From Ophiocordyceps camponoti-saundersi (nom. inval.) (taxonomy: Eukaryota > Ascomycota > Sordariomycetes > Hypocreales > Ophiocordycipitaceae), in assembly GCA_003339415.1 (NCBI GenBank), contig PDHQ01000002.1:188159-252158 (forward strand): DNA of 64,000 nt. Direction: 5' to 3'. Shown piece by piece: positions 34,622 through 45,980 of this stretch (position 1 is its first letter; every line of letters starts with the position of its first letter). The position numbers were made by a program, and so were the translations under genes. The notes below the pieces were generated by a model. The model was not told the DNA's origin and did no database searches. It worked only from the letters and a program-made list of their open reading frames with translations.

Positions 34622-36439
34622 TCAAAACGGGACAACTTGTGCAACGACCTTGGGGGTGGTGTCATCTCCTTTTTTACTCATGGTCGACTCAAACTTGTCG
34701 ACTACGGCCTCGGTATCTTTGGCGTAGGCGGAAGCTAGGCCAATCGTCAATACGATCTTGTCTCTCTTGCCCTTGTGCCCTGCCGTGACCATGTTGGCCT
34801 CAAACCTATAAGGTGTTGCCTTGTAAGCTAATCTTCGTCTTAGATTCTGCTTTTCCGACGAGAACTCTTACCTGATAGCGGACGAGAGGGCATTTGATTC
34901 CTCTGGCATGACAGGAAATATAGCGGCAATGATGGCGGTCACGGCGCCGAGGTAAAGGGCCCAGAAGGACGCGTCCTTATCATGGCTGTCGGCGATGGCG
35001 CATAACCCCCGGAATAAGGGTTCCTCGGCTGGGCCGAAGCCACGTCCCCATCTGCCGCAGGTACTCAGGCCGAGAACAGCACGTGCAAGGTGAGTCAGCC
35101 CGGGGCAGTCCGAGTCGCGGACAACGGAGTTATGCAGGGCAAAGACGGAGTTTGTGTCGGCGCCAAAGCCGGCGCGGCGCCAGCTATCACGAATGAGTAG
35201 CGGCGCGAGTCCCAGACTCAAGACGGTAGGTGTGGCGGAAGCGGCGACAGTAGAGGGCAGGGCGGCAGACAGCAGGTGTTCCGAGGCATCGAAGAATGGC
35301 GCCTCGGACGAGGAGATGGCGGACAGGACACGGAGCGGGTCGGCCTCACGAACTTGGGATGGGAGCATCATCATCAGCACACCCTGCCTGTTGGAGCCGC
35401 CACAGAAGGTGGCACGGCCGATGTTGGGCACGGCGGCAACCAGAGCCTCGACGACGGCGACGATGGCCGGGAACTGGCTGCGACGCCTCTTGGACAGACC
35501 CAAGATGGGGCCGTCGTGCTTTTCGTTGAAGCGGCCCATTTCGGCAGCACGAGAGAAGAGAGAACCGGGGGCAGAGTAGGTGTTTACTGAGGAGATGGGA
35601 TAGGGTGAGATTTTGTCGTCGCGGAACATGAGCATGCTGCCGTAGCCCCGGAAGCCGCCGCCGCAAAGGTAGACGTCGACAAGGGCATCGTCGCCAGCAT
35701 CATGAGCGGCACGGATGGCGTCGAGTTTAGGAAACTTGGCGCACAGCTTTGCGTAGACGCCACGAAAGCCGGAGCGCAAATCGTCGACGGCATTGGTCTG
35801 GGCGTGATGCGGCTCGTCCTGGAGGATTTGAATCAGGCGTGCGGCGCCGTACGGCAGGCTCTCGCCGGCGGCAGCAGCAGCAGTTCCGTAATCAGGCGCG
35901 CTGGTGTCGACCCAGGTCATCTGGACGCTACCGCCGCCGAGGTCGAGGAAGAGTCCGCCACGGCGAACGTCGACGAAGCCGCTTCGAGATCCCATGACGG
36001 CGCCGAAGAGTGTCTCGACGGCCGGATCGAGTACACGAACGGTGAGAGGTGCGATGGCCTGCAGCAACTCCGAGGCGTTGGCGGCGCGGCGCACGCCCTC
36101 GGTGGCGAGGACGATGATGTGGGCGGTGGGGACGGCGAATAGGTCAGCTATCTGGCGAAAGCGAGCGACGGCGGAGGCGACAGCGGTGATGGCGGAGGCA
36201 GGCAACGTGAAGCTGCCATCCGACGACGGTTTCAACGCGTCGAAGATGGAGATGGCGGCCCGATCAGCGTAAAGCGTAGGGAGGAGGCGAGCCGTAGGAG
36301 GCGCAAGATCCGTGACGGAAAAGCGAATGCCATTGGATCCGATGTCGACGACGGCATAGCGATAGCTTTCGCCGCCGTCTGAACGCCAAGACGGGAGCTC
36401 CTGGGCGAAGTTTTCAAGAGTGACGAGCGCCATGGCCAT
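34622..36439 (-). CDS. RTG2: retrograde regulation protein 2 (Ppx/GppA fold)
   Basis: Two exons, 36439-34872 and 34805-34622, give 583 aa; yeast Rtg2 is 588 aa. Rtg2 is a cytoplasmic sensor in mitochondria-to-nucleus signalling, with an exopolyphosphatase/ASKHA fold. The first phosphate loop is VVDIGSNGIRFSVTD near residue 30, and the second is FLDLGGGSVQMTW near residue 165. The pattern YLCGGGFRGYG and GRATFCGGSNRQGVLM are also typical of the family. The second exon adds RFEANMVTAGHKGKRDKIVLTIGLA and the usual C-terminal helices. The two adjacent ATGs (36439 and 36433) are equivalent. The gene lies tail-to-tail with the zinc-cluster gene: only 286 nt separate their stop codons. Confidence 0.9.
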
Positions 36440-38167
36440 GGTTGACGTCTGCTTGCTTAGGTGGTCGAGAGGGAGTTAGGGGCCATCCATGTCTGACTGT
36501 ATATCTTTGGAGGGTTCGACGTGGTAGCATCGAGCTTGCCGTCGGTTCCGATATCTTCCGATGCGATGGCACAAACGTCGATAACGCCGTCTGGTAGATA
36601 CGGGCTCGCCGGGCTGTGACTGGGCGTAGCATCTATCAGAGCATTGATGGAGGACAAGTGGAGGGTTGCAGTAGTAGAAGGCGACGACGGTGAGAGGAGT
36701 TACCACCACATGGGTGTACATCTATGTATGTGTGGGAGTGTATATGTTTGTACATGTAAGTGGAACAATGAATGTAGAAGATGGCCCGTATGAAGAAGTA
36801 TATGCCGAGAGGTATGTATCCGTAGTATGTAGGTAGATGCAGTCTTGGACTCGATTCGTAGACCGGCGAGGGTATCGTGACAGTGACGGTGACACTGTCG
36901 GACAGATTTTCTGCGGGTCGATGAGTAAGTGCATACGACTCGGCAGATTTCGACGGCAGCACACGTGACGAGCCTGACACGTGACCACTTAGCCCTCGAA
37001 GCGCGTCCGGTCGCGTCGCGCCCCCAACCCAGCAGCAGAATCTGCATCGCTCTTCGTACCTACATTCATGTGCGGATACAGGAGTCACTGTCAGTAGCAG
37101 CATCCGTAACATCAGCAGCAGCAGCAGCACTTGGCAATAGACGTAGAGACACCTCTTTGTACATACATACAGTGTTAACGATGATGTTTCCTCCCCCCTC
37201 CCCCCCCCCTCTCCGTCTTCTCTCTATTCTTCGACTCGTCTTATCCTTTACTCCGCCAATTTTTGTTTCGTCCTACCCTTTTGTCCTTTTTCCTTCTCCT
37301 CTTCTTCTTCTTCATCTTTTTTTTTTCCTTCCCCGCCTCCTCCTTTTTTTTTTCTTTCCTCTCTTCCCCCTCCCCCCCCCCCCCCCACTCCCCTGGTTCC
37401 CTCCCCCCCCCTCCCCGGCTCACAGACCAGGCCCGCCCACTTAGCGCCCTCGACCCCGGTATTCCCCCCCCCTTCCCTTCCCTCCCCCAAGCCCCAAGGC
37501 CTCACCTTCCCGCTCCCGGGGGGCGTCGCCGCGGCCCTCTTACCTTCCCCCCCCCCCTCCTTCCTCGACCTGCTGTCACAGTGGCCCTCGCTCGTCACGC
37601 TTCCAACACACGCACGCACACACCTCTCTCTTCTCTTCTTCCTCTTCCACACACACACACACACACTCTCTCTCTCTCTCTCTCCCTCCCTCTCGTTTCT
37701 TCCTCTCCCTCTCCATTCGTCCTCAATTGTCCGTGCGACTATCAAACCATCTTATCTAGTCATCATCTTTATCTTCGCGCACCATTTTCTTTATTCTGCC
37801 GGCTATTTTCCTTTTGGTCGCCGTCGACTCTGTGCTTCCCGCCCCCATCCATCATCCCCTTGCCAGTCGTCGGCTGGGCCCGCCAGCTGTTGCGACGACG
37901 CTCGTTTTCGCCTGAGCTTTTTTTCCCTCTCTTTGAATCCTTTCCCTCTTATTGACGTCCTCTCGTCTCTTTATGCGCCGACTTTCGCGCGCAACTCCCG
38001 CGCCACCACCATCATCTTCTTCTTCTTCATATCGGATCGCATCGTTGCTCTAATTCAGCCCCATCCGATCTTCGCTCGTCCTCCCTTGGGGAAAAAAAAA
38101 ACCCCGGGTCGGGAGGCTCGGGAGGACCGCATTCCACAACATCTCAAATCTCCCCCGCGCGCACGAG
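36440..38167. other. long divergent intergenic region
   Basis: About 1.7 kb between RTG2 (minus) and the next plus-strand gene. It holds paired CACGTGAC boxes (36962 and 36978), a TACGGATAC complement copy (36816), poly-C runs (about 37374-37386) and a long CT-rich leader with (CA)n and (CT)n (about 37650-37690). A 230-residue open frame through the CT-rich part (37263-37955) is low-complexity Ser/Pro/Leu/Phe and I reject it as a gene. Confidence 0.55.
36962..36985 (+). promoter_or_regulatory. paired CACGTGAC boxes upstream of RTG2
   Basis: Two exact CACGTGAC octamers (36962-36969 and 36978-36985), starts 16 nt apart, about 520 nt from the RTG2 start. In yeast the retrograde pathway uses the bHLH pair Rtg1/Rtg3, whose R-box differs (GTCAC), though GTGAC/GTCAC is contained in this octamer. 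A link is inference. Confidence 0.4.
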
Positions 38168-40063
38168 ATGCAGAGCCCTCCCTTGCATTGTCCTCGGCCG
38201 CGCGGGCCGGCGCTGATGAAAACTCCGGAGCCCGCCGCCGCCGCCGATGATGAAGCTTTGACTACTCCTCCTACTCGACCTCCTCGGTTGCGCCTCAAGC
38301 GCCGCGCCGTCTCGCATCTGACGGCCCCGACGCAGCAATTCCTCGCTTCCGTCGCCGCCGCCGACGTTCCCTTACCGAGCATCGAAGCCTCTGCTGCTGC
38401 TGCTGCTGCTGCTGCTGCTCATGACGATATGCTCGACGTCGACGATCAGCGCGGCAGACCTCTCGAGTCGCCCAAGACGCCTGCTTCTCGCGCCGTCCCT
38501 TCTTTGTCGCCCAAACGATTCCCGGACTGGACCATCGACACCTCCCTCAGCAGCCTCGAGTCTAGCCCGGACTACGAATCGAGCAGGCCCTCGACCGCTC
38601 GCTCCACCCAGACAAGCGCCTCCTTGTTCAGTCACTTCTCCGACGACCACAGCCAGTGCGCAAGCCCAGAGGAAAACCACGTTGACCGCTTTGCTCCCTT
38701 GGCATCGGCCCACGATGCAGATAAGACGATCAAGGCCTTTGCCCGTCCCGCCACGCTTAGGAAGGCTCCCTGGACCAGGGCCATGAGCAAACACCTGTGG
38801 TCGACGTACATGATGTACCTCCAGGACCCCAAGGTCACACCCTTTCGCATCGGTAGAAGCGGCATTCCGCCGTCCGGAGTCTGTCTGCGCGTCGCCCGCG
38901 AGGCCAAGAGGTCGTGGAAGGGTTCTCGCAGCAGCTTCGCCGCCGACTCCAAGAGCGGGAGCACCACGCCCAGGGCCGAGCCCTCGACGCCCTATGTCCT
39001 CTGGCCTCACACCTGCGCCGCGACGCGTGCTCACCTGAGAGAGCTGTGCAAGATCAACAGCGCGACCGCCACGCGCGGCGGCGCGGCGCAGTACATGGCG
39101 CATAGCCCGACCCTCTTCGGTAAGACGGCCACCAGGTACTGGAACCGTCGTTCGGCCCCGCCCCATTCGCCCTCCAACGTCTTCTCCGGGTCCGACATGG
39201 CCAAGTCCCTGGTCGTCTGTACTGCAGAGTCCATGCAGCCGCAGGGGCCCTTGGCGAGACTCGCGATGCATCCCGAGGAGGCCGAGCGGTCCGAAAGCAG
39301 CGGCACCAACATCGATAATAACATCAACAACCGGCTCGGCTCTCCTTTCGTCGCGGCTAAGAGCTACGGCCCCAGCTCGTCCGGCACGCTGGCCGACTGT
39401 CTAGGGGCGATGACGAAGGAGCCGCAGAGACAGAGCCAGACGGTCGGGGGCGGCCGGCCCGATCTCGGCTCGCCCGTCAGGCTCAAGTTCAACAACCGGT
39501 CCAGCACGCAGAAGCGACGGTCGGGACAGCCGACAGCGGAGCCTCGCAAGTCTAAGAGGCCCATTCTTGGCTCCGACTTTTGGACTGACCCGTCGTCTGC
39601 GGAGAGTAAGTCGACGACGACGGTCCCCTTTGCCGAGTTCTGCTCTACGAACTCGAATTTGCGCGACAAGCTATTCGTGCCTCGGACCAATGTCCAGGAG
39701 CTTTTTGAGGCTTCCTGTGCTTCTTCTTCTTCTTCTTCCTCTGCCACATCTTCGCTGCCCGAGGCCGAGCCGTCGTCTCCTCGGCTCGACCAGCCGCTAC
39801 CTCGCCCTCCTCGGCTCGGCTCTCCCTTCCACGCCAAGAGCTCGAGCTTTTCTTTCCCCAGCCGTCGCGCCAGCACGGCTTCGGTCATGGGCTTCGCCGC
39901 AGCGCGTCGCCCCTTTGCCACGGTCCACCAGTCATCCGACGGCGGTGCTGATGCCGGCCCCGTCAAGTCTTCGCTCGCCAGTCGACTGGCCTACATCGAC
40001 GGTAGGCTTCAAGACTTGCGTGGAGAGGAGACGCCTAACCGTCGTTCTCATTCTCCGTTTTGA
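38168..40063 (+). CDS. conserved fungal protein of unknown function
   Basis: A single exon of 631 aa. I do not recognise a named domain. The N-terminal 195 residues are Ser/Pro/Ala-rich and disordered, with a GCT-coded poly-Ala run at about 38392-38419. A compact, well-formed core follows, about residues 199-290: LRKAPWTRAMSKHLWSTYMMY, then VTPFRIGRSGIPPSGVCLRVAREAKRSWKG and LWPHTCAATRAHLRELCK. This looks like a conserved fungal region, rich in Arg, Trp and aromatics. The rest is again disordered, with basic clusters (STQKRRSG, RKSKRP) that could be nuclear localisation signals. The last part has a Ser run encoded by TCT repeats near 39720-39740. The ATG at 38216 (MKTPEP) is an alternative start. 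A DNA- or chromatin-related role would be a guess. Confidence 0.72.
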   Translation: MQSPPLHCPRPRGPALMKTPEPAAAADDEALTTPPTRPPRLRLKRRAVSHLTAPTQQFLASVAAADVPLPSIEASAAAAAAAAAHDDMLDVDDQRGRPLESPKTPASRAVPSLSPKRFPDWTIDTSLSSLESSPDYESSRPSTARSTQTSASLFSHFSDDHSQCASPEENHVDRFAPLASAHDADKTIKAFARPATLRKAPWTRAMSKHLWSTYMMYLQDPKVTPFRIGRSGIPPSGVCLRVAREAKRSWKGSRSSFAADSKSGSTTPRAEPSTPYVLWPHTCAATRAHLRELCKINSATATRGGAAQYMAHSPTLFGKTATRYWNRRSAPPHSPSNVFSGSDMAKSLVVCTAESMQPQGPLARLAMHPEEAERSESSGTNIDNNINNRLGSPFVAAKSYGPSSSGTLADCLGAMTKEPQRQSQTVGGGRPDLGSPVRLKFNNRSSTQKRRSGQPTAEPRKSKRPILGSDFWTDPSSAESKSTTTVPFAEFCSTNSNLRDKLFVPRTNVQELFEASCASSSSSSSATSSLPEAEPSSPRLDQPLPRPPRLGSPFHAKSSSFSFPSRRASTASVMGFAAARRPFATVHQSSDGGADAGPVKSSLASRLAYIDGRLQDLRGEETPNRRSHSPF

Positions 40064-41737
40064 GAAGGAAAGCCTTTGATGCTCTGGCTTTTGCCCCTTT
40101 TCTTTTTCTGCTCTTTTTTTTTCGTCTATTTTAACGACCGCTCATGACTTTTATGTCTCACTTGCTTTCTCCCTCTCTCCCCCCCTTCCCCCTCTCTCTG
40201 TGTGTGCTTCCGCCTCTCCCCCCCCATGTTTCTGGGCATAAGCACGTATCCCCCCCTTGTTTTTCATCTGCGTCCTGTGGCTTGAGCCCTTGCAAAAAAA
40301 AAAACTTCTTCTTTGCTTTATATTTTCTTCTTCTATTTATATTCTTTTTTCCCTTTTCGAGACTCATATTTGTTCTTCTTCGCTGTACATGTCGCATATC
40401 CCGCCCCTCCCATACCGATGTTTACTCTCCTCTCTCTTCTGTCACGACATGAGAAGACGATGATATCACCAAAAAAAAAACAGCCCATCTCTAGATCTTG
40501 TGAGACGTCCAAAAAAAAGAGGCCGAAACTGAAACAGGATTGATAATTTTACATCTTTCTCTTGTCTCTATTCCCTTCCCCCTTTTTTTTTGTCATTTTC
40601 ATCATCTTTTCCTTATGCATTGTTCTACATGTTTTTTCTTCCTTCTCACAGAGAGAGAGGAGGGGGGAGAGGGGAAACATTGATGCAGTGGAACGAATGA
40701 CGACGAAGTGATGGTTAAACGACTCAAACGACAGAAGCGAAAGTCTGAATGAAAGAGGCTTGCAGATGTGCTAGTTCTTTTTTTTTCTTCCCTCATGACG
40801 CCCTTGTCTCTCACCCCCCCTTTTCTTGATTCATTCTCAGACGCAGACAAACAGACACAGACAGACGCACATCCCTCCCTCTCCGTCTTGCTACCCTTTT
40901 TTGCTCTTGTCTCACAACAAGACAGTGTTTATTCTTTTCCCATTTTCATCCCATTTGCTTTCCCCCCTCTGATGAAAGGAAGGATATGAAGAAGGGATGG
41001 TTGAATCGGGAAGAAAGACGACGAGAAGATACAGCCCCTCCCCCTTCCCATGCAAAGACGAACGACGCGGATAACTTCTTTTATTATTAACGTGGACATG
41101 AATGTATGTACATGGCGAAACAGAGAAAAGAGAGAATCTCCTCCTCCGTCTCGGGTTTACGTCTGGGTTCGGTAGGTAGGTATGTTGGTGGGAAGGAGGT
41201 CAGGCCAGTGGATGGATGAGAGTTGAAAGGCTCTCTCTGTTTTAATGAATTGATGACTTATGACGACGACGATGAGACGCATGATGTTTATCATGTTTAT
41301 GAGTGAATGTTTCTCGATGAAGCGGGAGGGAATGACGCACAGTTATATGCCACGATGTGGGCACGGTATATACATATGCCTCCCCATCCTGTAGGAAGCC
41401 GTTGAAACTCGGTGCAACGCGGCCAAGCCACCGTTGTCCTTTTCTGCCGCCCCTCTCCCCGCCAGAAACATGGCTTGCCAATATCTCGTACATACAATCG
41501 ATTGCATACATGAGAGGGAGGACAAGAGTATTCGTACATACATACATACATACATTTGCATGACGGACTGTATGTATGTATGTAGATAGATAACTCACAT
41601 ACACACACATGCATGACGAGATGCACATGCACGTCTCCTCGACATCTTATGCTGATGCGGATGCGCCCCTCGCCAAATAGAGAGACACACATAGAGAGAG
41701 ACACAGAGAGAGGGGGAGAGGAAAAGAGAGAGAGAGA

Positions 41738-41779
<42 letters not shown>

Positions 41780-41793
41780 AATCGTCATCATCA
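40064..41793. other. convergent intergenic region with repeats
   Basis: About 1.7 kb. It is CT-rich with poly-C and poly-T tracts (40180-40360), TACA repeats (about 41537-41557) and (CAT)n (about 41738-41778). I see no gene. Confidence 0.55.
41737..41779. repeat. (CAT)n microsatellite
   Basis: Fourteen or so nearly perfect CAT/ATC units, just beyond the 3' end of the BTB gene. Confidence 0.8.
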
Positions 41794-42636
41794 TTATGGA
41801 CCCGGCTTTCCATCCTCGTCTGCCGGACAAGATTCGTCGTCCCGTCCATCATGGGGACAAGGCCCCTCGCCCACGGCAGCGCGATGAACGTGAAAGGAGC
41901 ACCGGCGAAAGGCGAACCGACGCTCATGGTTGCGCAACCGATTGCAACCGATCCTGCGTCGGGCGTCTTTGAGCCGTACGTCTAAGCCGGCACGAGCCAA
42001 GCTGGCAAGATGACGCTCATAATCGGTGACGAAGTCGGGCAGGGAACCAAGCTTCGTCCGCGTCTCGACGTCAACGTCATCTTCGTCGTGGGAAGCAGCA
42101 GCAGCAGCAGCGACAAGCATGGCGACGACCCATCGACGGATGCGAACAGCCGGCATCACGTCACACTTGTCGTACAGATAGGCGACCAGGCTAGGCGCCA
42201 CGTGCCAGTCGCAGGCGAGGTATAAGTCCTGAAGAAGATCCATGGCTTGATCCTGCAACTGGTCGACCTGAAGCCTGGAAGCCAAGAGGTGCAGGGAGAC
42301 CAGAGGCCAGTGCAATTCGCGAGCGGCCTTGGATCCCTTTGCTCTCGCTACAGCCACGACGTCATCGAGCGAAGACGAGCCGTGAAGCCATTTGACCAGC
42401 AGGCCAAACGCCGCCGCCGATTCGGCCGGTAGCCACAGTTGTCCGTCCCCGGCGCCGAGTCGGTCATGGAAGAAGGCCGAGACGGCGCACAGACGGTCGC
42501 GATCGAGCTTGAAGCGAGTCTTTTCTGAGCCGACGAGAACGGTCGTCGTCGTCGGTACCGGTCTCGGTATCGGTGGGAGGGACTTGTTGGTGAGACGGGC
42601 AAGGAGGAGGCGAGCGTCTTTCGAAGCTGTCGTCAT
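41794..42636 (-). CDS. BTB/POZ-like domain protein
   Basis: A single exon of 280 aa. I start it at MTTASKDAR (42636); the open frame extends to 42723, but the extra residues (FLFLYLFIP) read like leader sequence. The fold matches the fungal BTB type: VLVGSEKTRFKLDRDRLCAVSAFFHDRLG (first strand/helix block), then LWLPAESAAAFGLLVKWLHGSS (second block), and a helical tail LASRLQVDQLQDQAMDLLQDLYLA typical of fungal BTB proteins. Such proteins are often cullin-3 adaptors or transcription co-regulators, but fungal members of this short type are mostly uncharacterised. The last 30 residues (GEGPCPHDGRDDE and so on) are polar and could be altered by an unseen intron. Confidence 0.7.
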   Translation of the reverse strand: MTTASKDARLLLARLTNKSLPPIPRPVPTTTTVLVGSEKTRFKLDRDRLCAVSAFFHDRLGAGDGQLWLPAESAAAFGLLVKWLHGSSSLDDVVAVARAKGSKAARELHWPLVSLHLLASRLQVDQLQDQAMDLLQDLYLACDWHVAPSLVAYLYDKCDVMPAVRIRRWVVAMLVAAAAAASHDEDDVDVETRTKLGSLPDFVTDYERHLASLARAGLDVRLKDARRRIGCNRLRNHERRFAFRRCSFHVHRAAVGEGPCPHDGRDDESCPADEDGKPGP

Positions 42637-43685
42637 TGACCCTCTCTCTCCCCCTGATTTTTCCTCACGATAGCGAGAGAGAATTGGAATAAAGAGGTAA
42701 AGAAACAGAAACGGCTTGTACAACCGGGCAGAGGGTGAGAGATGGTTTGAAGCCAGACCATCTGAAGCGAGTTTGCTTGTCTGTGTGTCGGATCAGCCAA
42801 TCACCAGCTCCGCTACCGAGAGCGAAGCGCCTTCGAATCAGACATCCCATCCCCTGCATCCCTCCAGGCGCTGACGAACGGCCACAAGTAGCTTCAAACA
42901 GGAGAAGAAAGGGGGGGCAGCCATTCAGCGGCCGTCAGCGTCAGCTGGTTTGACAAAGGGGAAGGGGAGGACCCTGCTCCTTTTTTTTTTCCCCCGCTGG
43001 ACGCGATTCATGATCGTGAAGAAAGGGAAGAAAGAAGGATGCGCGCTCGTGCGTTCCCGAAACGGCTGCTGAATGGAAAGAAAGGAAGGAAGGAAGAAAG
43101 AGGCCTACATCTTGCTGAAGAAGGGCGTTCAGGGATGGGGAAAGGGGGAAGGGGGGGGGGGGCACACTGTGAGTCGAGCGTTGATGATGATGACGATGAT
43201 GATGGTGATGATGGGGGCGCCGGGGCTGTTGGTTGGTGGAAGACGGGGGAGGGGAGGGGGAGGAGGACTAAGGAGGAGGAGGGTTTGGCTTCTTGGGGGT
43301 GGGCCTGCCTCCAGCATGCCAGCATGGTAGTCCTGCACTGCACTGTCGTTGCGCACAGTGTTGCTCTTACAGGGAGAGGAATCCCAACTTCACGATAACA
43401 TGAATATGATACACCACTGAGAAGGTTGGAACTTATACAACGTCTATAAACCTACATACATATGTATAATGAGCTCACGATTTAACAAAGCATAACCGCC
43501 TATAGACGTACGATTGCATACCACGTAGGTATGTATGTACATATATACACACACACACACATACGGATAGGTAGGTAGTTAGATACCGCAGAGTTGCTAT
43601 ATAGATGCCTCTTGAAGTTGTAGCAAGTTAGCATTTTCTATCCGCAACCAATACTTGGCAACTGCATACCTACCTACCTATCTCT

Positions 43686-43724
<39 letters not shown>

Positions 43725-44190
43725 CAGCACGACGGTCATCGATTCATGCTCGACATACCATCATCCCGACATGTCCTTTCCCCCCCTCCCTCATCGTCCG
43801 ATCTGATGCCTCGACCCAGCTCCCCCCTTCCTTTCTCTCCCTGACTGCTTCATCTAGTCATGCCGTTGAACCTGCCCGACTGCCCTTCTCGCCGTCTCGC
43901 AAATTCCCCGTCTAATAGCAAAGGTCCCTCGCATAGATGTAGATATCGTCGCTGATCCCAAAGCCGGCACCATCCTCTCCAGCCGTGCCCTGCGACAAGA
44001 GGAAAAGAACCAAGCAGGCAGAGGGCTGAGTTGTAAAAAAAATGCAATGGAACAAGAAGATGAATGAAACAAGATCTAAGGAAAAGAGGGAAGAAAGAAA
44101 GCCGATTCCCGCTGCTCACCCCTTTCCCCCCCCCATGCAAAATGATTTCTGAATAAAAATAAGCCTTTTTGTTTTCTTTCCTGACGCCCT
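42637..44190. other. intergenic region, repeat-rich
   Basis: About 1.55 kb. It has GAT/GAC repeats (about 43180-43215), poly-G (about 43152-43161), (CA)n (about 43548-43561) and a pure (GA)n run (about 43688-43721). The minus-strand open frame 44194-43850 overlaps the zinc-finger gene's 3' end and shows no family resemblance. I see no gene. Confidence 0.5.
43688..43721. repeat. (GA)n microsatellite
   Basis: About 17 uninterrupted GA units. Confidence 0.9.
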
Positions 44191-45980
44191 TCACGCTGGA
44201 AAGTGTTGGGCAGGCAGACGAGCGGGTATATCGTCGTTCTCGTCGTCGGTGCTGCTGCTGCTGCTGTCGTCCGCTATCGGCATCGGATCGTCGCTCGTCC
44301 CCGTTGGAACGAACGTCCGAGGTTCGGCTGTTGTTGTAGTTGTTGTTGTCGTCGTCGGATCGACCAGTTCCGGTTGTGCCGCCACCTCAACTAACCCGCC
44401 GCCGCTCGGTACATTGAAGGTGCCGGTGGCTGCCTGAAGAGGTGTGCCGTGGCGTGACGCGCTAGGCGTGCCGTTGTCGAGCCGCAGCCTCTTCGCCGAC
44501 GGAGCCGAATTGGAATTATTCAGGAGACGAGTGCGCTCCTCCTCAATCTCCGCCTTGGTCCGCCGCTCACGTAACCGGATGCCGTACTTCTTGCGGGTTG
44601 TGCTCTGCTTCGAGTTGAAGCTGTTCTTGATCCGCTGCAGATAGTCCTCCCGCTCGTGCTCCGGATACGACATGGCTTGCCGCATCATCGTCCCATACTT
44701 TTCCTCGGCTTGAAGCATTTCCAACTCAAATTTGCGCCTTGCCTCGGGCGTGAGCTTCGAGTATGGGTCCTCGGTCGAGCCGTTAGGGCGGCCGGGCGTC
44801 ACCGTCCCGTTCTTGGGAGTCATGGCAGCAGGCTGCGTCGGCGCCGCCTCCACCACTGGCGGCGTCGACGTGGTCGAGCCGAGCAGCAAGTTCCCGCCGG
44901 GGCGAGGCCGAGCCAGAAGTTCGGCAATGACAGCCTGTTGCGTCGCGCCGTTATAGTCGCCGCATACTTTGCTCATCTTATGATACGCCAGCCCACCGCT
45001 ACTGGTGAAGTGGCACCCGCAGTGCGGACAGACGTCAATATTGAGCCTGTCGACCTTGTCTGAGTGTTCGCAGGCCCGCTTCGCTGCGTGCTGCGCCTAC
45101 CGTCAGCTCCTACGTTCCATGGCACCACCAACGGGGACAACTCACCTGTCGGAAGGCTTGATCTCCGCTGCATGGCCGGCCACATCTGGTGCAGTGGACA
45201 ATGCCGTGCGGGCTGGTAGATTTAGTGGCGGGCGGGTAAGCCATGTTGCGATTCATCTGTGCCGGCGATCCGCTTGCTTGATGAGACGCCGCAGCCTGCG
45301 CTTGAAGCGACGGAGGGTGAGCTTTTGGAGTTGGAGTTCCAGCAGCGGCAGAGGGAATGACATTCTCCGTGTTTTCCTCGACAACGTCCGAGATGTTGTA
45401 GCCCAACCGCTCGGCTCGAGCCAGGGCATTCAGCAGTCGTCTAGCAGGTATCGTCTCCAATCGACAAGCCATGCTTTTATCGAGAAAGTCGGTGCTGGCC
45501 TTGGCCAGGATCACGTCGGCCAGCTCGTCCACGTCCTTGCTGCTGAGGTTGGAGAAAATCTGCCCTTTTGATGCCCGCACCATTTTCTCGCCCACATGCC
45601 TTTCGACGGCTGCCGTCGTGACAGGATTTGCGGAGGTAAGTGAGAAGTTCAGCTGTAGTTGTGAAAATGAGTGGGAGGTCCATGAAGCAAGGGTGCTGAG
45701 TACTCACGAGGAAGAAAGCGTGGTAGTCGCTTCCCTGCAGGCAAATGTGCCGGTAGTCGCGTATCACCTGGCGAACAGCTTCCGGGGAAGTCCTCGTAAT
45801 GACATCGACCAGCTCGCGATACTCGCTCGTGCCTTCCAACGAGTTGGGGGGCCTCCAGGAGGGCATGGAGTTCACGGCAGAAGGCAGCGCAGAGACGGTC
45901 GAGCCTGTGATTTCAGGCGGCGGAGGCAGGCCGAAGCCATCGGCCATCGGCCTCGTGCCTTGGCCACCAGGAGTATTCAT
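44191..45980 (-). CDS. zinc-finger-containing conserved fungal protein
   Basis: Three exons (45980-45708, 45652-45146, 45090-44191) join in phase 0, giving 559 aa. The longer open frame begins at a GTG (46061), so the first ATG, MNTPGGQG, is taken as start. The N-terminal half is helical (EYRELVDVITRTSPEAVRQVIRDY, then VERHVGEKMVRASKGQIFSNLS and DVDELADVILAKA). The middle has two zinc-binding blocks: VHCTRCGRPCSGDQAFRQHAAKRACEH, split by the second intron after FRQ, and IDVCPHCGCHFTSSGGLAYHKMSKVC (C-x2-C-x12-H-x5-C). The C-terminus has a charged helix, about 365-470 (TPEARRKFELEMLQAEEKYGTMM), then Thr/Asp-rich tails. This looks like a nuclear DNA- or RNA-binding protein; I do not know a named orthologue. 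Confidence 0.78.

Noticed and set aside
37263..37955. 230-codon open frame upstream of the 38.2-kb gene
   Set aside because: It is a CT-rich tract read as Ser/Pro/Leu/Phe; this is far more likely a pyrimidine-rich 5' leader.
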